Positions 38,164 through 47,833 are shown, numbered from the stretch's first letter. The stretch is 64,000 bases of DNA from Micromonospora sp. H61 (GCF_018070325.1 NZ_JAGPXY010000027.1:1-64000), one strand, 5' to 3'. Translations and numbers: made by a program. The notes: a model not told the origin generated them from the sequence alone.

Positions 38164-38865
38164 TCAGTCGTCGGGCAGTCGGCGCGGCTCGATTCTCAGC
38201 CCTCTGCCGAGCTGCCAGGAGGCGGTCGGCCAGGCCGCGATAAAGCCAGCTATCAGCCCGAGCTGACCGGCGAACCAAAACGTGGGGCTGTCGGGTCGCA
38301 GGTGTGGCTCCGTAAAGATCACCCGATGTGCGAGCGCCAGCCACACGAACAGCGCCACCTCGAACGTGGTGATCGTCCGCAGCTCGATCCTGCCGACGTT
38401 CGACAGTGCGTGCCGGATCTTTCCGAGGCTGCGACCCGGCCCGGCGAAGTACCGGAAGAGCACGGCGATCGTCACCGCCATCAGGTAGTCGCCGGCGTAG
38501 CCGACCCACAGCGGGTCCTCGGCCGGGTCGAATCTCACTGCGTACAGGGCGACCTCGGCGACGATGAACCCGAGAGTGCAGTGCGCGCCGCAGCGGGACA
38601 CGTGAGTGACGACGATGCCCCGGCGGGGCCGTCGTGGTTGACCCTCGTGCCGCCGTCGAGAGAACGCCTCGGGCCTGCCCCAGTTCCAGTAGAGGCGGAC
38701 GCCGGCCGGGCCGATGTAGAGGACGGTCACCAGCCAGACGATCTCCATGACCCGGACCGGCTGCCGGTGCCCGCGGAGATAGGTGTCGGCCAGCACGACC
38801 GCGATGCTGACGACGCCGAGTGCGAGCGAAGTCCACGAGAGCGCTACGAGCCAGGTTGGATGCAT
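38164..38865 (-). CDS. DUF4396 membrane protein
   Basis: The 233-residue protein has about six hydrophobic segments and the DUF4396 signature THVSRCGAHCTLGFIVAE, a His/Cys-rich patch between helices that might bind metal. ATG at 38865 is chosen because the first helix (WLVALSWTSLALGVVSIAVVLA) follows directly; longer frames add a basic, unlikely leader. It is on the same strand as rph but rph has its own element. Confidence 0.75.
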   Translation of the reverse strand: MHPTWLVALSWTSLALGVVSIAVVLADTYLRGHRQPVRVMEIVWLVTVLYIGPAGVRLYWNWGRPEAFSRRRHEGQPRRPRRGIVVTHVSRCGAHCTLGFIVAEVALYAVRFDPAEDPLWVGYAGDYLMAVTIAVLFRYFAGPGRSLGKIRHALSNVGRIELRTITTFEVALFVWLALAHRVIFTEPHLRPDSPTFWFAGQLGLIAGFIAAWPTASWQLGRGLRIEPRRLPDD

Positions 38866-39021
38866 TCCCGCCCCTTCCGTCAGCCGGGCGAGTCTTTCAC
38901 GGCGTACTCGTTCAGATCGGCAGATCGGGCGTTCCCGCGTTCCGGCACGGACGGATTCACCCTCCCCGGCCCCGCCCGGACGGTGGAGTGAGCCAGCCGG
39001 CCGCTGCACTACGGTGCGAGG

Positions 39022-39492
39022 GTGACGAGTGCCCCTCGCGAAGCGGAAGCGCGTGTCGGCCCGATCGGCGCGCTGCTGAGCCGATTCGTCTTCCTGGCCA
39101 TCTGCCTACCCGGACCGGTCCTGCTCGTCGCCGCCGTGACGCTGAACCCACCGCGATCGTCCAGCGACTTCTGGGGTCTGCTGGTCGGTGGCGTCCTGGC
39201 GACAGCCATCGGTGTCGGGTTCGGCGTCTTCGGTTGGCGGGTGGTCGCCCGATCCCGTCGCGACACGCGTCGGTTGGCCGCGGCCGGTGTCGCCGCGACG
39301 GCAGAGGTTCTCCAGGTGGCGAACCACCTGGACGGCGAGAATCACGGGCTGGAACTCCGTCTGTGGATCAGCGGGCCGGGGTTCACGCCGTTCGAGGCGG
39401 ACACGATCCGCGCGGACGATCCGGCGCTCGTGCCGGGCGCGGTGCTGGCTGCGGTCGTGGACCCCGCTGACCGTCTCTTCGCGATCATTTGA
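39022..39492 (+). CDS. DUF3592-like membrane protein
   Basis: The 156-residue protein has two transmembrane helices (RFVFLAICLPGPVLLVAAVTL and FWGLLVGGVLATAIGVGFGVFGW). A soluble beta domain follows with GVAATAEVLQVANHLDGENHGLELRLWI and ends near VLAAVVDPADRLFAI, the arrangement of small DUF3592 proteins. It starts with GTG. The function is unknown. Confidence 0.6.
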   Translation: MTSAPREAEARVGPIGALLSRFVFLAICLPGPVLLVAAVTLNPPRSSSDFWGLLVGGVLATAIGVGFGVFGWRVVARSRRDTRRLAAAGVAATAEVLQVANHLDGENHGLELRLWISGPGFTPFEADTIRADDPALVPGAVLAAVVDPADRLFAII

Positions 39493-39638
39493 CGTCTCCT
39501 GGCACCCGCCGATTCCATCCCGGCCACGGGGACAGCTTCGACCGGACGCGCCTTCGCCAGTTGGCCGAGACCTACCTGCGCAGAACGGCCCCGATCGCTG
39601 CCCAGAAATGAAAGCGGACGTATAGCATAATTCCGGAT

Positions 39639-40289
39639 GTGCCTCCCAAAAGGGAAACTTCACGGCTTACCCGTAGCCCTGGCCGATTGCTGGCCTTCAG
39701 CGACGGTGTCTTCGCGATCGCCGTGACGCTCCTCGTGCTGGAGATCCAACCGCCCCACGACTTCGGGCGCCTCGTCCAGGGGCTCGGTGCGCTGTGGCCG
39801 TCGTACCTGGCGTACACGTTGAGCTTCCTGCTCATCGGGCAGGTGTGGGTGAATCACCACGTCATGTTCGATCGCGTCCGGCACGTCGACCGAGGGGTCC
39901 TGTTCCTCAACACGTTGCTCCTGATGGTCATCGCGTTCCTGCCGTTCTCCACGTCACTGCTTGCCGAGGCGTTGCGCGCGGAGCAGGGGCTACGCGCGTC
40001 GGTCGTCGTCTACGGCGGCACACTGTGGACGGCTGCGGCTCTCTTCAACATCGTGTGGGCGCACCTGCGGCGGGCCAACCTGCTGGACCCCGGCCTCGGT
40101 CCGTTCGGGGCGCGGGCCATCGGTCGCCGCTTCGCGCTCGCGCTGGTCTGGATCGGCTCCGGCATCCTCGTCGGCGCGTTCGTGCCGATCGCCGGCGTCG
40201 CCATCATCGCCGGGTTCCTGCCCGCCTACTACCTGCCCATCCGCGGCGAGTACGGCGAGGACGACACCGCCGGACAAACGGCCGTGTAA
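39639..40289 (+). CDS. TMEM175-family (DUF1211) membrane protein
   Basis: The 216-residue protein starts with GRLLAFSDGVFAIAVTLLVLEI, the RxxxFSDG motif of TMEM175 potassium channels, and has about six transmembrane helices in total. Bacterial members are short, six-helix proteins that assemble as tetramers. Selectivity cannot be concluded here. The start is GTG at 39639. Confidence 0.85.
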   Translation: MPPKRETSRLTRSPGRLLAFSDGVFAIAVTLLVLEIQPPHDFGRLVQGLGALWPSYLAYTLSFLLIGQVWVNHHVMFDRVRHVDRGVLFLNTLLLMVIAFLPFSTSLLAEALRAEQGLRASVVVYGGTLWTAAALFNIVWAHLRRANLLDPGLGPFGARAIGRRFALALVWIGSGILVGAFVPIAGVAIIAGFLPAYYLPIRGEYGEDDTAGQTAV

Positions 40290-40303
40290 CTAGAGTCGGT
40301 GCC

Positions 40304-40747
40304 ATGCGGATCAGGATCGACGGCAGCGATCTCCCAGGTCAGCGTCCCGGTGCGGAGGCCGACGCGCTGCGGTTGGGCAACGTGCACGTCGGCGTTCAGC
40401 GCAAGGCCGAGGTCGTCGACCAGGTGCCGGCCGACGCGGCCAGCGCCACCTGGTCCTTCGAGGTGTCCAGCCGCGAGATCGACGGTGCGCTCGACGTCGG
40501 TGGCCCCTGGGTGCACGGCCGCCCCGGGGCTCGGTTTATCTATCTGAGCTGGGGCGCGGTGACCCAGGACGGCTTCGCGATGTTCCGACGGGCGAAGTTG
40601 ATGTTCACCGACGTGCCGACCGAGCTGCTGCGCGCCGCCCACGAGGGCAACGGGACGCTGGTCGGCCGGGTCGGGTTGACCGATGCCACCGGTGGGCCGA
40701 TCTGCGCTCGGGTGCGCCCGCCCGCCGTCGCCTGGGCGGTGGAGTGA
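40304..40747 (+). CDS. DUF5990 family protein
   Basis: The 147-residue soluble protein begins MRIRIDGSDLPGQRPG and shows VHVGVQRKAEVVDQVPADAASATWSFEV, GPWVHGRPGARFIYLSWG and FRRAKLMFTDVPTELL, the DUF5990 pattern. Its function is not known. It starts 14 bases after the TMEM175-like gene and is convergent with the AlkZ-like gene, whose stop lies 14 bases beyond. Confidence 0.75.
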   Translation: MRIRIDGSDLPGQRPGAEADALRLGNVHVGVQRKAEVVDQVPADAASATWSFEVSSREIDGALDVGGPWVHGRPGARFIYLSWGAVTQDGFAMFRRAKLMFTDVPTELLRAAHEGNGTLVGRVGLTDATGGPICARVRPPAVAWAVE

Positions 40748-40760
40748 GTGTCGTCGAAGA

Positions 40761-41852
40761 CTAGCTGCCGAAGTCGACGCCGCCGAGGGAGACGGAGCGG
40801 TACGCGGCGAGGTGTTCGGCCTGCGCGGTGATGGCTTCACGGGTGGCGTCCGACAACCGGCGCCACGGCCTCACGGCGACGGTGAACGTCCTGCCGGACT
40901 TGCGGGGCCGCCAGGTGCCGACCAACTCGCCGTCGACCAGGACGGCGCCGGGGCGACCCAACACCGGCCACAGCTCCTTGGCGCGGGCGGCGTCCGGCAC
41001 CAGCGTTGCCCGGTCCTTGGCCTGGAGGAACAGGTCGAACGGGCCGAGCAGTCGGGTGACGGTGCTGTCGGCCGACTCCAGCGCCGCCTCGTCGGCGGCC
41101 AGCAACGAGCGCACCTCGCGGTCGACAGTCACCTCGACCACATCGTCGGGCCAGTGCGCCTTCACGTCCTTCACCGGGGCGTCGAGGTAGTCGGCGACCT
41201 GTTTCGGGGTGGCCGGACCGAGCAGGCGAAGATAGGCGCGGATGAGGCCGAAGCGGTCACCCGCAGCGGCTGCCTTCCTGAACCCGGTGATGCGCCGCAG
41301 GACCGGGGGTGAGGTGTCGAGCTGCAACTCCAGTCCGGCCCGCAGGGCGGCGAGCCGGAACGGCATCTCGTAGAGGTGCGTGGCGTCGCACGGGCGGCAG
41401 AACCGCAGGTAGGGCTCGGGCAGCATGGTGGCCAGGCGGCCGGAGACGTCCCCCTTGACCGTCGGCGTGCTGACGATGGCCCGCATCCGCTCGGCGATCT
41501 CGTCCAGGGCCGCGAGGGTGTCGATGCCGGCGGCCTTCAACGGTTTCGCGGCGTCGTAGATGCGCTTGCCCGCGTCGGCCGAGGAGTGGGGTTCGACGGC
41601 CGCCGCCACCTTCGCAACGTCGGCCCGGCGGTAGAGGTGGGGAGCACCCCGCACCGTCCACAGCAGGACCAGATCCGCGTCGGACAACGCGGTCACGTCG
41701 ACCCCGCGTATCGCCAGCGCCCACCGCCCGCCGTCCGGACCGGTGTTCTGCACCCCGAGGTCCAGGACGGCGGTGTCGGCGAGCGTGCCCTCGGCCCGGT
41801 CGAGCTGTTGGGCCCGGACCCGGAAGTTCATCACCTGGTGCCGATCGACCAT
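40761..41852 (-). CDS. Winged-helix DNA-binding (AlkZ/YcaQ-like) protein
   Basis: The 363-residue protein belongs to the HTH_42 family, whose characterised members are DNA glycosylases that remove alkylated bases or unhook crosslinks (AlkZ, YcaQ). Visible parts are an N-terminal helical repeat (FRVRAQQLDRAEG, LGVQNTG), PEPYLRFCRPCDATHLYEMPFRLAAL, LRLLGPATPKQVADYLDAPVKDVKAHW and LVDGELVGTWRPRKSG. The QxQ catalytic motif of AlkZ/YcaQ is not obvious (VQN occurs instead of QxQ), so activity is uncertain. Confidence 0.75.
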   Translation of the reverse strand: MVDRHQVMNFRVRAQQLDRAEGTLADTAVLDLGVQNTGPDGGRWALAIRGVDVTALSDADLVLLWTVRGAPHLYRRADVAKVAAAVEPHSSADAGKRIYDAAKPLKAAGIDTLAALDEIAERMRAIVSTPTVKGDVSGRLATMLPEPYLRFCRPCDATHLYEMPFRLAALRAGLELQLDTSPPVLRRITGFRKAAAAGDRFGLIRAYLRLLGPATPKQVADYLDAPVKDVKAHWPDDVVEVTVDREVRSLLAADEAALESADSTVTRLLGPFDLFLQAKDRATLVPDAARAKELWPVLGRPGAVLVDGELVGTWRPRKSGRTFTVAVRPWRRLSDATREAITAQAEHLAAYRSVSLGGVDFGS

Positions 41853-41861
41853 GTCAGCACC

Positions 41862-43040
41862 CTAGTTGGGGCGGCGCGTCCAGGCGCGCAGCGCCCATTC
41901 GACGGGGCCGTACCGGAACCGTCGCAGCCACCACGAGCTGACCACCAGCTGCACCGCGAAGATCACCAGTGCGATCAGCAGTGTCTGTCCCGGCGAGGTG
42001 CGGCCGACCAGGCCCCACCCGAGGCCGGTGAAGACGAGCACGCACACGAGCGACTGGGCCAGGTAGTTGGTCAGGGCCATCCGCCCAGCGGGGGCGAACG
42101 CGTCGGCGAGGCGCGGCCGCCGCGTGAACAGGCGCAGCAGGGTCGCGGCGTAGGCGGCGGCCAGGAACGGCGCGGTGACGATGCTGACCATCAGTCCGGT
42201 CAGGTTCGCCGTGGAACCACCGACCGCGAACACGACGGCGCCGGCCAGACCGATCGGGTAGCCCACCCGTTCGCACCGGCGTAGCAGGTCCTGGTGGGCG
42301 GGCACGGTGGCGAGCAGCCGGTGCTTGCCGGCGGCGAGGCCGACGAGGAACGCCGCGAACGCCAGGGGACCCTGCACGGCGAGACCGCCGATCATCGCCG
42401 GCATCGACCGCAGGTGCTCCAGGACGACATCGCCGAGGCCGCCGCCCAGCGCCAGCGTCGAACGCGCACCGGCGCCGAGTGCGGCGGCCTCGTCCGGAAC
42501 CACTGTGGCGCCGAGGACCGCGGCGATCCCGACCACCATGGCGATGCCGCCGATGATGGACGCCGCCGCGATCAGCGCGGTGCGGGGCTCGATCCGCCGG
42601 ACCGCGAACAGCACGAGACCGAGCAGCGCGTACGTGGTGAGGATGTCGCCGTGGAACAGCAGCACCGCGTGCAGCACGCCGAGAACGAACAACCCGGAGA
42701 GCCGGCGCAGGAACGCCGGGCGGAATTCCACTCCGCGCCGAGCCGCGGATTCGAGTTGCAGGGTGAAGCTGTAGCCGAACAGAAAGGCGAACAGCAGGTA
42801 CGCCTTCATCGCGAAGAACAGCTCCACCGCGCCGGCGATCAGCAGGTCGACGGCGCCGCGCGTCGGATCGTCGACCAGGTGGAAGTCGTAGCCGGAGCTG
42901 AAGAACGCGATGTTCACCAGCAGGATGAGCAGCAGCGCGCTTCCGCGCAGTGCGTCCACGACGGTGATGCGGGCGAGGGTGTCCCCGGGCGAGGGCTGTG
43001 GGTGGCCGTCGCCCGGTCGGTCGAGCCGGGTCACATTCAT
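41862..43040 (-). CDS. DUF418 membrane protein
   Basis: The 392-residue protein has about ten transmembrane helices and DUF418 features: VVDALRGSALLLILLVNIAFF at the N-terminus, FAFLFGYSFTLQLE, LRRLSGLFVLGVLHAVLLFHGDILTTYALLG and, near the end, GRMALTNYLAQSLVCVLVFTGLG. The group is linked to acyltransferase-like membrane proteins of unknown substrate. ATG at 43040 sits at the head of the conserved part. Confidence 0.85.
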   Translation of the reverse strand: MNVTRLDRPGDGHPQPSPGDTLARITVVDALRGSALLLILLVNIAFFSSGYDFHLVDDPTRGAVDLLIAGAVELFFAMKAYLLFAFLFGYSFTLQLESAARRGVEFRPAFLRRLSGLFVLGVLHAVLLFHGDILTTYALLGLVLFAVRRIEPRTALIAAASIIGGIAMVVGIAAVLGATVVPDEAAALGAGARSTLALGGGLGDVVLEHLRSMPAMIGGLAVQGPLAFAAFLVGLAAGKHRLLATVPAHQDLLRRCERVGYPIGLAGAVVFAVGGSTANLTGLMVSIVTAPFLAAAYAATLLRLFTRRPRLADAFAPAGRMALTNYLAQSLVCVLVFTGLGWGLVGRTSPGQTLLIALVIFAVQLVVSSWWLRRFRYGPVEWALRAWTRRPN

Positions 43041-43416
43041 GGTGTCCAGCCTCCGGAGCGTGACCCGCTGCCGTGAAGTGTTTCCGTCACACGGACCGTC
43101 GTGACGAAAAGACACCATCCCCGCGGTGGCAGACCAGATTGCGAACCGGCTCGTCGCCTGCCTTGGGCAGAGTGGTGTCGCACCGTCCGCACGGCGACGG
43201 CTGACCGAGGCGTTGGCGGACATTCCGGGAAGCGCCGCCGTACGCGCCTTAGGGACCTGTCGCACGATCAGGACCGCGCCGTCGCACTGACGGCGACCTC
43301 CATCCTCGCGCTTCGCGACGTAGCTTCACCGTGACCGAACACTGTGGAGCCGCCGAGGGTGGGCGGGACGCCGAGCGAATTGATCATCGTTCGGACTTCG
43401 ACTATCGTCCGCGTCC
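43041..43416. other. Intergenic region between the DUF418 gene and the lipoprotein gene
   Basis: These 376 bases hold the promoters of two divergent genes. A GTG-started frame at 43126-43290 (54 codons; VADQIANRLVACLGQSG) has fairly good third-position GC and could be a small gene or a relic. It lacks a ribosome binding site and any known family, so it is not called. Confidence 0.45.
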
Positions 43417-43923
43417 GTGAAATCTTCCCGTCTTGCTTCCGCCATGTTGATCCTTGCCGTTTCGACGGCCCTCGCCGCCTGTGGCGACGCCGATAAGGCG
43501 ACGACCGCCGGATCCACCACGCCCCCTCCCACCTCCGCAGCCCCGTCCGCTGTTGCCACCTCCGCTGCCGCCGCTCCGGCCTCGTCACCCGCCGCGGGCG
43601 CGGCGACCGACAAGCAGCTCTGCGAGGCGGTGAAGAAGGCCAGCGACGAGATGAGGACCGAGATGGTGAAGGTCGCCACGACTGGCGACGCGTCGGCGGC
43701 GGACTTCAAGAAGATCCTGACCGGGCTGGAGCAGAAGGTGACCACTGTCGCCTCGACCGGCGACGGCAAGTTGGCCGACGCCCTGCGGACGTTCGCCGCC
43801 GAGGCGGCCAAGGCTGCGGCCGCGGCGGACCCGGCGACCGCCGCCGACAACCCGGCCTTCGAGAAGGCCGGCAAGGACGTCAGCGCCGCGTGCAAGGCCA
43901 ACGGGGTCAGCATGGTTCTCTGA
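43417..43923 (+). CDS. Lipoprotein of unknown function
   Basis: The 168-residue protein has a lipoprotein signal (SAMLILAVSTALAACGD, lipobox LAAC with the lipid-modified Cys at residue 22). A Thr/Pro/Ala-rich linker to about residue 60 and a helical Ala/Lys-rich domain (LCEAVKKASDEMRTEMVKVA) with two Cys follow. It should be anchored to the outer face of the membrane. The start is GTG at 43417 without an obvious ribosome binding site, so leaderless translation is possible. Confidence 0.75.
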   Translation: MKSSRLASAMLILAVSTALAACGDADKATTAGSTTPPPTSAAPSAVATSAAAAPASSPAAGAATDKQLCEAVKKASDEMRTEMVKVATTGDASAADFKKILTGLEQKVTTVASTGDGKLADALRTFAAEAAKAAAAADPATAADNPAFEKAGKDVSAACKANGVSMVL

Positions 43924-43944
43924 CCGTCGCAGGTCGGATGTGAT

Positions 43945-43984
43945 GACGGACGGCCCCCACGCTCAGGCGTGGGGGCCGTCCGTC
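43945..43984. terminator. Strong bidirectional terminator
   Basis: A perfect 18-bp inverted repeat (43945-43962 and 43967-43984) with a 4-base TCAG loop lies between two convergent genes ending at 43923 and 44001. Confidence 0.9.
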
Positions 43985-44000
43985 AATACGGAGGCGGCGG

Positions 44001-45497
44001 TCAGCCGCCGGCGAAGGTCGTGTCGACGCCGCACTTGGCGTTCTGGTTGAGGCAGGACTTCACCAGGTCGCCGAGACGCTCCGGCTCCCAGGCGTTCATG
44101 AAGTCGCCGTGCATTGACGACGGCTTGCCGGAGGAGAGGCTGAGGCCGTCACCGCCCAGCGACTCGTAGTTGACCATGAAGGAGAGATCCGGCACGGCCA
44201 CCGGGTACTTGCCGGTGCAGACGCCGTTCACCGGGTCGCCCATGTGCGACTTGTGATCGGGTGAGTCGATGTTCTTGCCGTCCCAGCAGTCCTTGAACAC
44301 GAGCTGGAAGATCAGGTTGCCGCCGGGGGCGCACCTCGGCCAGTTGCCGTCGGCGCTGCGGCCGATCTCGGCGCTGCCCGCGCACCAGAACTGGTTGCTG
44401 CCGGCGTTCTTCGGAGTGTCGACCTGCCGCTTGGCGTCGCCTTCGACCACCACCAGGCCCGGCGGGAAGGGCTTGACTGTCGACGGGTCCTTGACCCGCG
44501 AGCCGTAGTAGACGCGCATGCTCTTGATTGGCACGGCCTTGCCGTCCTTGCGCAGCTCCGGGGTCCAGTAGGCGCTCTTGTCCCCGGGGGCGTTGCAGGT
44601 GTTCACCGCGGCGAACAGCTTGTCCGTCGTGGTGAAGGCGTCGATCTTCGGGCCGAAGAAGGTGTGCATGTGCGAGGCGCCCGAGAGGTTCGGCAGGACG
44701 ATCGGGTCGTCCGGGGCGGAATTCGCGACGCCGCAGTCGGTGTGGAACTCCGGCACCCGGGTGGTGCCCGGCGGCACCGCCTTCGGCCTGATGGCGTTGA
44801 AGGCGGCCAGTTCCCTGCTCCACTTGGCCTGGTCGACGGGCACCCAGCCGCCGGCCGGTGCGCTCGGCGGGACGGACGTCGACGGGGACGCGGACGCGGT
44901 GGAACTCGGCGTGGCCGAGGGGGTGGCCGACGTGCTCGGCGTGGCCGACGTGCCCGTCGCGGGGCCGAACGTGAACCAGTTCAGGTTCACGAAATCCGAC
45001 GTCGAGGTGCTCTTCATGACCGCGAAGACGGTCTGCGCGCCGGCCGGCACAGCGGGCGCCTTCGCGGTGACGGTCGTCCATTTCTGCCAACCGCCGGTCT
45101 GGGTGATCGGGAAGCTGGCCAGCAGTGGGCCGTTCTGCGCGCCGAGGCGCAACTCGACGGTGCCGCCGGCGGCGTTGTGCGAGGCGACCCGGGCCGTCAG
45201 GTCGACGCCCGTTACCGACACACCGTCGAAGCGCAGCCAGTCGCCGCTGGCCAGCCAGCCAACGTTACGGCCGCCGTCGGCGTCGCCGGTGCCCTCGGTC
45301 TGTGCCCCGGACTGTGCCGCGAAGCCCTCTGCCTGCACCCGGCCGGGCACGGCGACCTCTTCGGCCTGGGCGCCGGCGATGTAGATGCCGCTACCGGCCA
45401 ATGCGGCGACGACCGCAGAGGCGAGCGTGATGCGAGTGAGGCGACGACGCTTTCGTGCCCGATCCGGCGGTGCGACGTGCGCGGGGGGAGTCCGCAT
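44001..45497 (-). CDS. Secreted CBM6-DUF1996 protein
   Basis: The 498-residue protein has a basic N-terminus and signal helix (ITLASAVVAALAGSGIYIAGAQA). A CBM6-type carbohydrate-binding module comes next (residues about 48-180; VQAEGFAAQSG, GWLASGDWLRFDGV, FVNLNWFTFG), then a Thr/Ser/Pro linker (185-212) and a DUF1996 domain (WVPVDQAKW, EFHTDCGVANSAPDDPIV, SHMHTFFG). DUF1996 proteins are exported and often linked to glycan binding; an enzymatic activity is not established. Direct repeats TTAAGT at 45662 and 45673, 11 bases apart, lie upstream and may be regulatory. Confidence 0.85.
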   Translation of the reverse strand: MRTPPAHVAPPDRARKRRRLTRITLASAVVAALAGSGIYIAGAQAEEVAVPGRVQAEGFAAQSGAQTEGTGDADGGRNVGWLASGDWLRFDGVSVTGVDLTARVASHNAAGGTVELRLGAQNGPLLASFPITQTGGWQKWTTVTAKAPAVPAGAQTVFAVMKSTSTSDFVNLNWFTFGPATGTSATPSTSATPSATPSSTASASPSTSVPPSAPAGGWVPVDQAKWSRELAAFNAIRPKAVPPGTTRVPEFHTDCGVANSAPDDPIVLPNLSGASHMHTFFGPKIDAFTTTDKLFAAVNTCNAPGDKSAYWTPELRKDGKAVPIKSMRVYYGSRVKDPSTVKPFPPGLVVVEGDAKRQVDTPKNAGSNQFWCAGSAEIGRSADGNWPRCAPGGNLIFQLVFKDCWDGKNIDSPDHKSHMGDPVNGVCTGKYPVAVPDLSFMVNYESLGGDGLSLSSGKPSSMHGDFMNAWEPERLGDLVKSCLNQNAKCGVDTTFAGG

Positions 45498-45745
45498 TAC
45501 CAGTGGTTTCCTTCGAGTCGACGATAAAGCTCTGTCGGAAGGAGTATGTGCACGTCAGGGGCCTGCATCAACTCGCGGGGAAAGAATTAAGGAGGCCGGT
45601 CGACAAGTGCCCTGGCAGCCAGCGCGGCGGGCCCCGATGACAATTTTTCGCTCGTACAGCCTTAAGTTTCTTTTAAGTCCCATCGCCCCGTTCTGGTTCG
45701 ATGATTACGGATTTCGCGTAACGAATTGTGGCTGAATTCTCGACC

Positions 45746-46756
45746 TCAGTCACTGACCGGTTCGACGCGGATGGCCGGCGACAGCGCGCGCAGGAAGTCG
45801 GCCGCGTCGAACATCTCGCCGGCGGAGGCGACGCCGCTGGTCCTCGTCCGACCATCGAGGACGCGCCCGACCGCCTCCACGGCCAGGGGCGCGCTGACGG
45901 CGTAGATGTCCCGGCCACTGGCCACGACACGGCGGCGCACGTCGCCGCGACGCACTATGACGTCGACAGTGAACGTCTGCGCTGACCGGCCCAGCCCGTC
46001 GACCGCGACCGGCGCCGCCGCGGCGCCCAGGTCGGTGGCGGCGTCGACGGTCATGTAGGTGCGAACCTCGGGAATGGCCAGATGGCGGGGGATGGTGACG
46101 ACGTCGGCCATGGTGAACTCCCCGAGGACGGTCCGCCGGCCCAACGGCGCGGGGAAGTCCCAGTCCACCCTCGGCAGCTCCCCGCCGGACTGGTACTCCA
46201 ACCGGCCGCCGGTGTAGCGGACCCGGCGGCCGGCGCGGCGCTCGCGGGAGACGACGCCTGCGGCGACCGTCCCGGCCGTCGGGTGCCAGCTGCTCAGTCC
46301 GTACGCGACGTGCGCCTCGTCGGCCGACGTCCAGTCGCCCATCGCCGTCGTCGCGAGCAGGTCACCGAGCCCGCCGAAGAAGGCCATCGCCGGGACCACC
46401 GCGACACCGGCCGCCCGGGCGCGTTCGGCGAAGTGCGTGAACGTGTCGAGGTTGGCCTCGATCTCGGCCGCCACGTCCACGTACGGGATCCCGGCGCGCA
46501 GCGCGGCACCGATCACACCGGCGGCGGTCGACGCGAACGGGCCGGCGCAGTTGATGACCGCGTCCACGCCGGTCAGCGCCGCGTCGAGCGAGGCCGGATC
46601 GTCGACCGACGCCACCCGGTAGCCGGCCCCGAACGCCGCCAGCCGGCGCGGGTCGCGGCCCACCGGCAGAGCACCGAACCCGCGCTCGCGCAGCTCCGCC
46701 ATCACGAACCGTCCGGTGTGCCCGTACGCCCCGAACACCGCCACGCTGTGGCCCAT
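45746..46756 (-). CDS. Saccharopine-dehydrogenase-like NAD(P)-binding protein
   Basis: The 336-residue protein begins with a Rossmann motif VAVFGAYGHTGRFVMAELRERG, then DAVINCAGPFASTAAGVIGAALRAGIPYVDVAAE, the pattern of trans-acting enoyl reductase/saccharopine-reductase-like proteins. It should bind NADP(H) through the N-terminal domain. The substrate is unknown. GAGGGGG precedes the ATG at 46756. The divergent GlxA-type regulator starts 93 bases away and may control it. Confidence 0.8.
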   Translation of the reverse strand: MGHSVAVFGAYGHTGRFVMAELRERGFGALPVGRDPRRLAAFGAGYRVASVDDPASLDAALTGVDAVINCAGPFASTAAGVIGAALRAGIPYVDVAAEIEANLDTFTHFAERARAAGVAVVPAMAFFGGLGDLLATTAMGDWTSADEAHVAYGLSSWHPTAGTVAAGVVSRERRAGRRVRYTGGRLEYQSGGELPRVDWDFPAPLGRRTVLGEFTMADVVTIPRHLAIPEVRTYMTVDAATDLGAAAAPVAVDGLGRSAQTFTVDVIVRRGDVRRRVVASGRDIYAVSAPLAVEAVGRVLDGRTRTSGVASAGEMFDAADFLRALSPAIRVEPVSD

Positions 46757-46849
46757 CGTTGCCCCCTCGAAGATCGACTGGGCCCAGTCTTTCGCAGCTG
46801 CCGACGACCGACCAGTGTCGGGAACGCCAATCCCCGTACAGTTTCGGAC

Positions 46850-47788
46850 ATGGCCCTTGTCGCGATCGCCGCCACCGACGGGATGCTGCACTTCGAGCTG
46901 GCTCTTGCCTGCGAGGTCTTCGCCCACGACCCCTCCGGCCTGGCCGACCCCTGGTACGACGTGGCGATCTGCGGCCCCGCCCCGGTCCGGATCGGCCGCT
47001 TCCTGCTGGCGCCCGACGACGGGTTGGACCGGCTCGCCCGCGCCGACACCGTGATCATCCCGTCGGTCGAGGACGTCGACGCTGACGTCCCCCCCGACCT
47101 GCTCGACGCGGTCCGCGCGGCCCACCGGGCGGGCGCCCGGATGGTCTCGCTGTGCACCGGCGCGTTCGTGCTGGCCGCCGCCGGGGTGCTCGACGGGCTG
47201 CGGGCCACCACGCACTGGGCGCACGCCGAGGCGCTGGCCGCCCGCTATCCGCGGGTACGGGTCGACCCGGACGTGCTCTACGTCGACAACGGCACCGTGC
47301 TCGCCTCCGCCGGGAAGGCCGCCGCGATCGACCTGTGCCTGCACCTGATCCGCCGCGACCACGGCTCGACCGTCGCGAACGCCGTCGCCCGCCGCCTGGT
47401 CGTGCCACCGCACCGCGCCGGTGGTCAGGCCCAGTACGTCACCACCCCGGTGCCCGCCCGTGACGACCACCCGCTGGTCACCCTGTTTCCCTGGGCCCTG
47501 GCCCGCCTGGACCGGCCGCTGACCGTCGAGGACCTGGCCCGGCAGGCGAACATGAGCTCACGCAACCTGGCCCGCCACTTCCGTTCGGCCACCGGCACCA
47601 CACCACTGCTGTGGCTGTCGACGCAGCGGATCCGCCGCGCCCAGGAGTTGCTGGAGCAGACCGACCACAGCATCGACGCCATCGCCGAGGCGGCCGGCAT
47701 GGGCACCGCCGCGACGCTGCGTCGGCACTTCCACCGCACCGTCGGCGTGCCCCCGGACGCGTACCGGCGTACCTTCCGCAGCGCCTGA
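46850..47788 (+). CDS. GlxA-type AraC-family regulator (DJ-1/PfpI domain)
   Basis: The 312-residue protein has an N-terminal DJ-1/PfpI-like domain with the elbow segment SLCTGAFVLAAAG near residue 101. C-terminally it has two AraC helix-turn-helix motifs (LTVEDLARQANMSSRNLARHFRSATG and IDAIAEAAGMGTAATLRRHFHRTVG, about residues 223-300). This is the layout of GlxA regulators, which activate catabolic or stress genes. The divergent gene at 45746-46756 is a plausible target. Confidence 0.88.
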   Translation: MALVAIAATDGMLHFELALACEVFAHDPSGLADPWYDVAICGPAPVRIGRFLLAPDDGLDRLARADTVIIPSVEDVDADVPPDLLDAVRAAHRAGARMVSLCTGAFVLAAAGVLDGLRATTHWAHAEALAARYPRVRVDPDVLYVDNGTVLASAGKAAAIDLCLHLIRRDHGSTVANAVARRLVVPPHRAGGQAQYVTTPVPARDDHPLVTLFPWALARLDRPLTVEDLARQANMSSRNLARHFRSATGTTPLLWLSTQRIRRAQELLEQTDHSIDAIAEAAGMGTAATLRRHFHRTVGVPPDAYRRTFRSA

Positions 47789-47797
47789 GCGCACGGC

Positions 47798-47833
47798 CTC
47801 CCCGGCCGCCCCGAGGAATGGGCGGCCGGGGAG
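47798..47833. terminator. Bidirectional terminator
   Basis: A perfect 14-bp inverted repeat (47798-47811 and 47820-47833, 8-base loop) lies between convergent genes ending at 47788 and 47865. Confidence 0.85.

Noticed and set aside
43126..43290. 54-codon frame upstream of the lipoprotein gene
   Set aside because: Bias is suggestive but there is no ribosome binding site or known family, so it is left as a note only.
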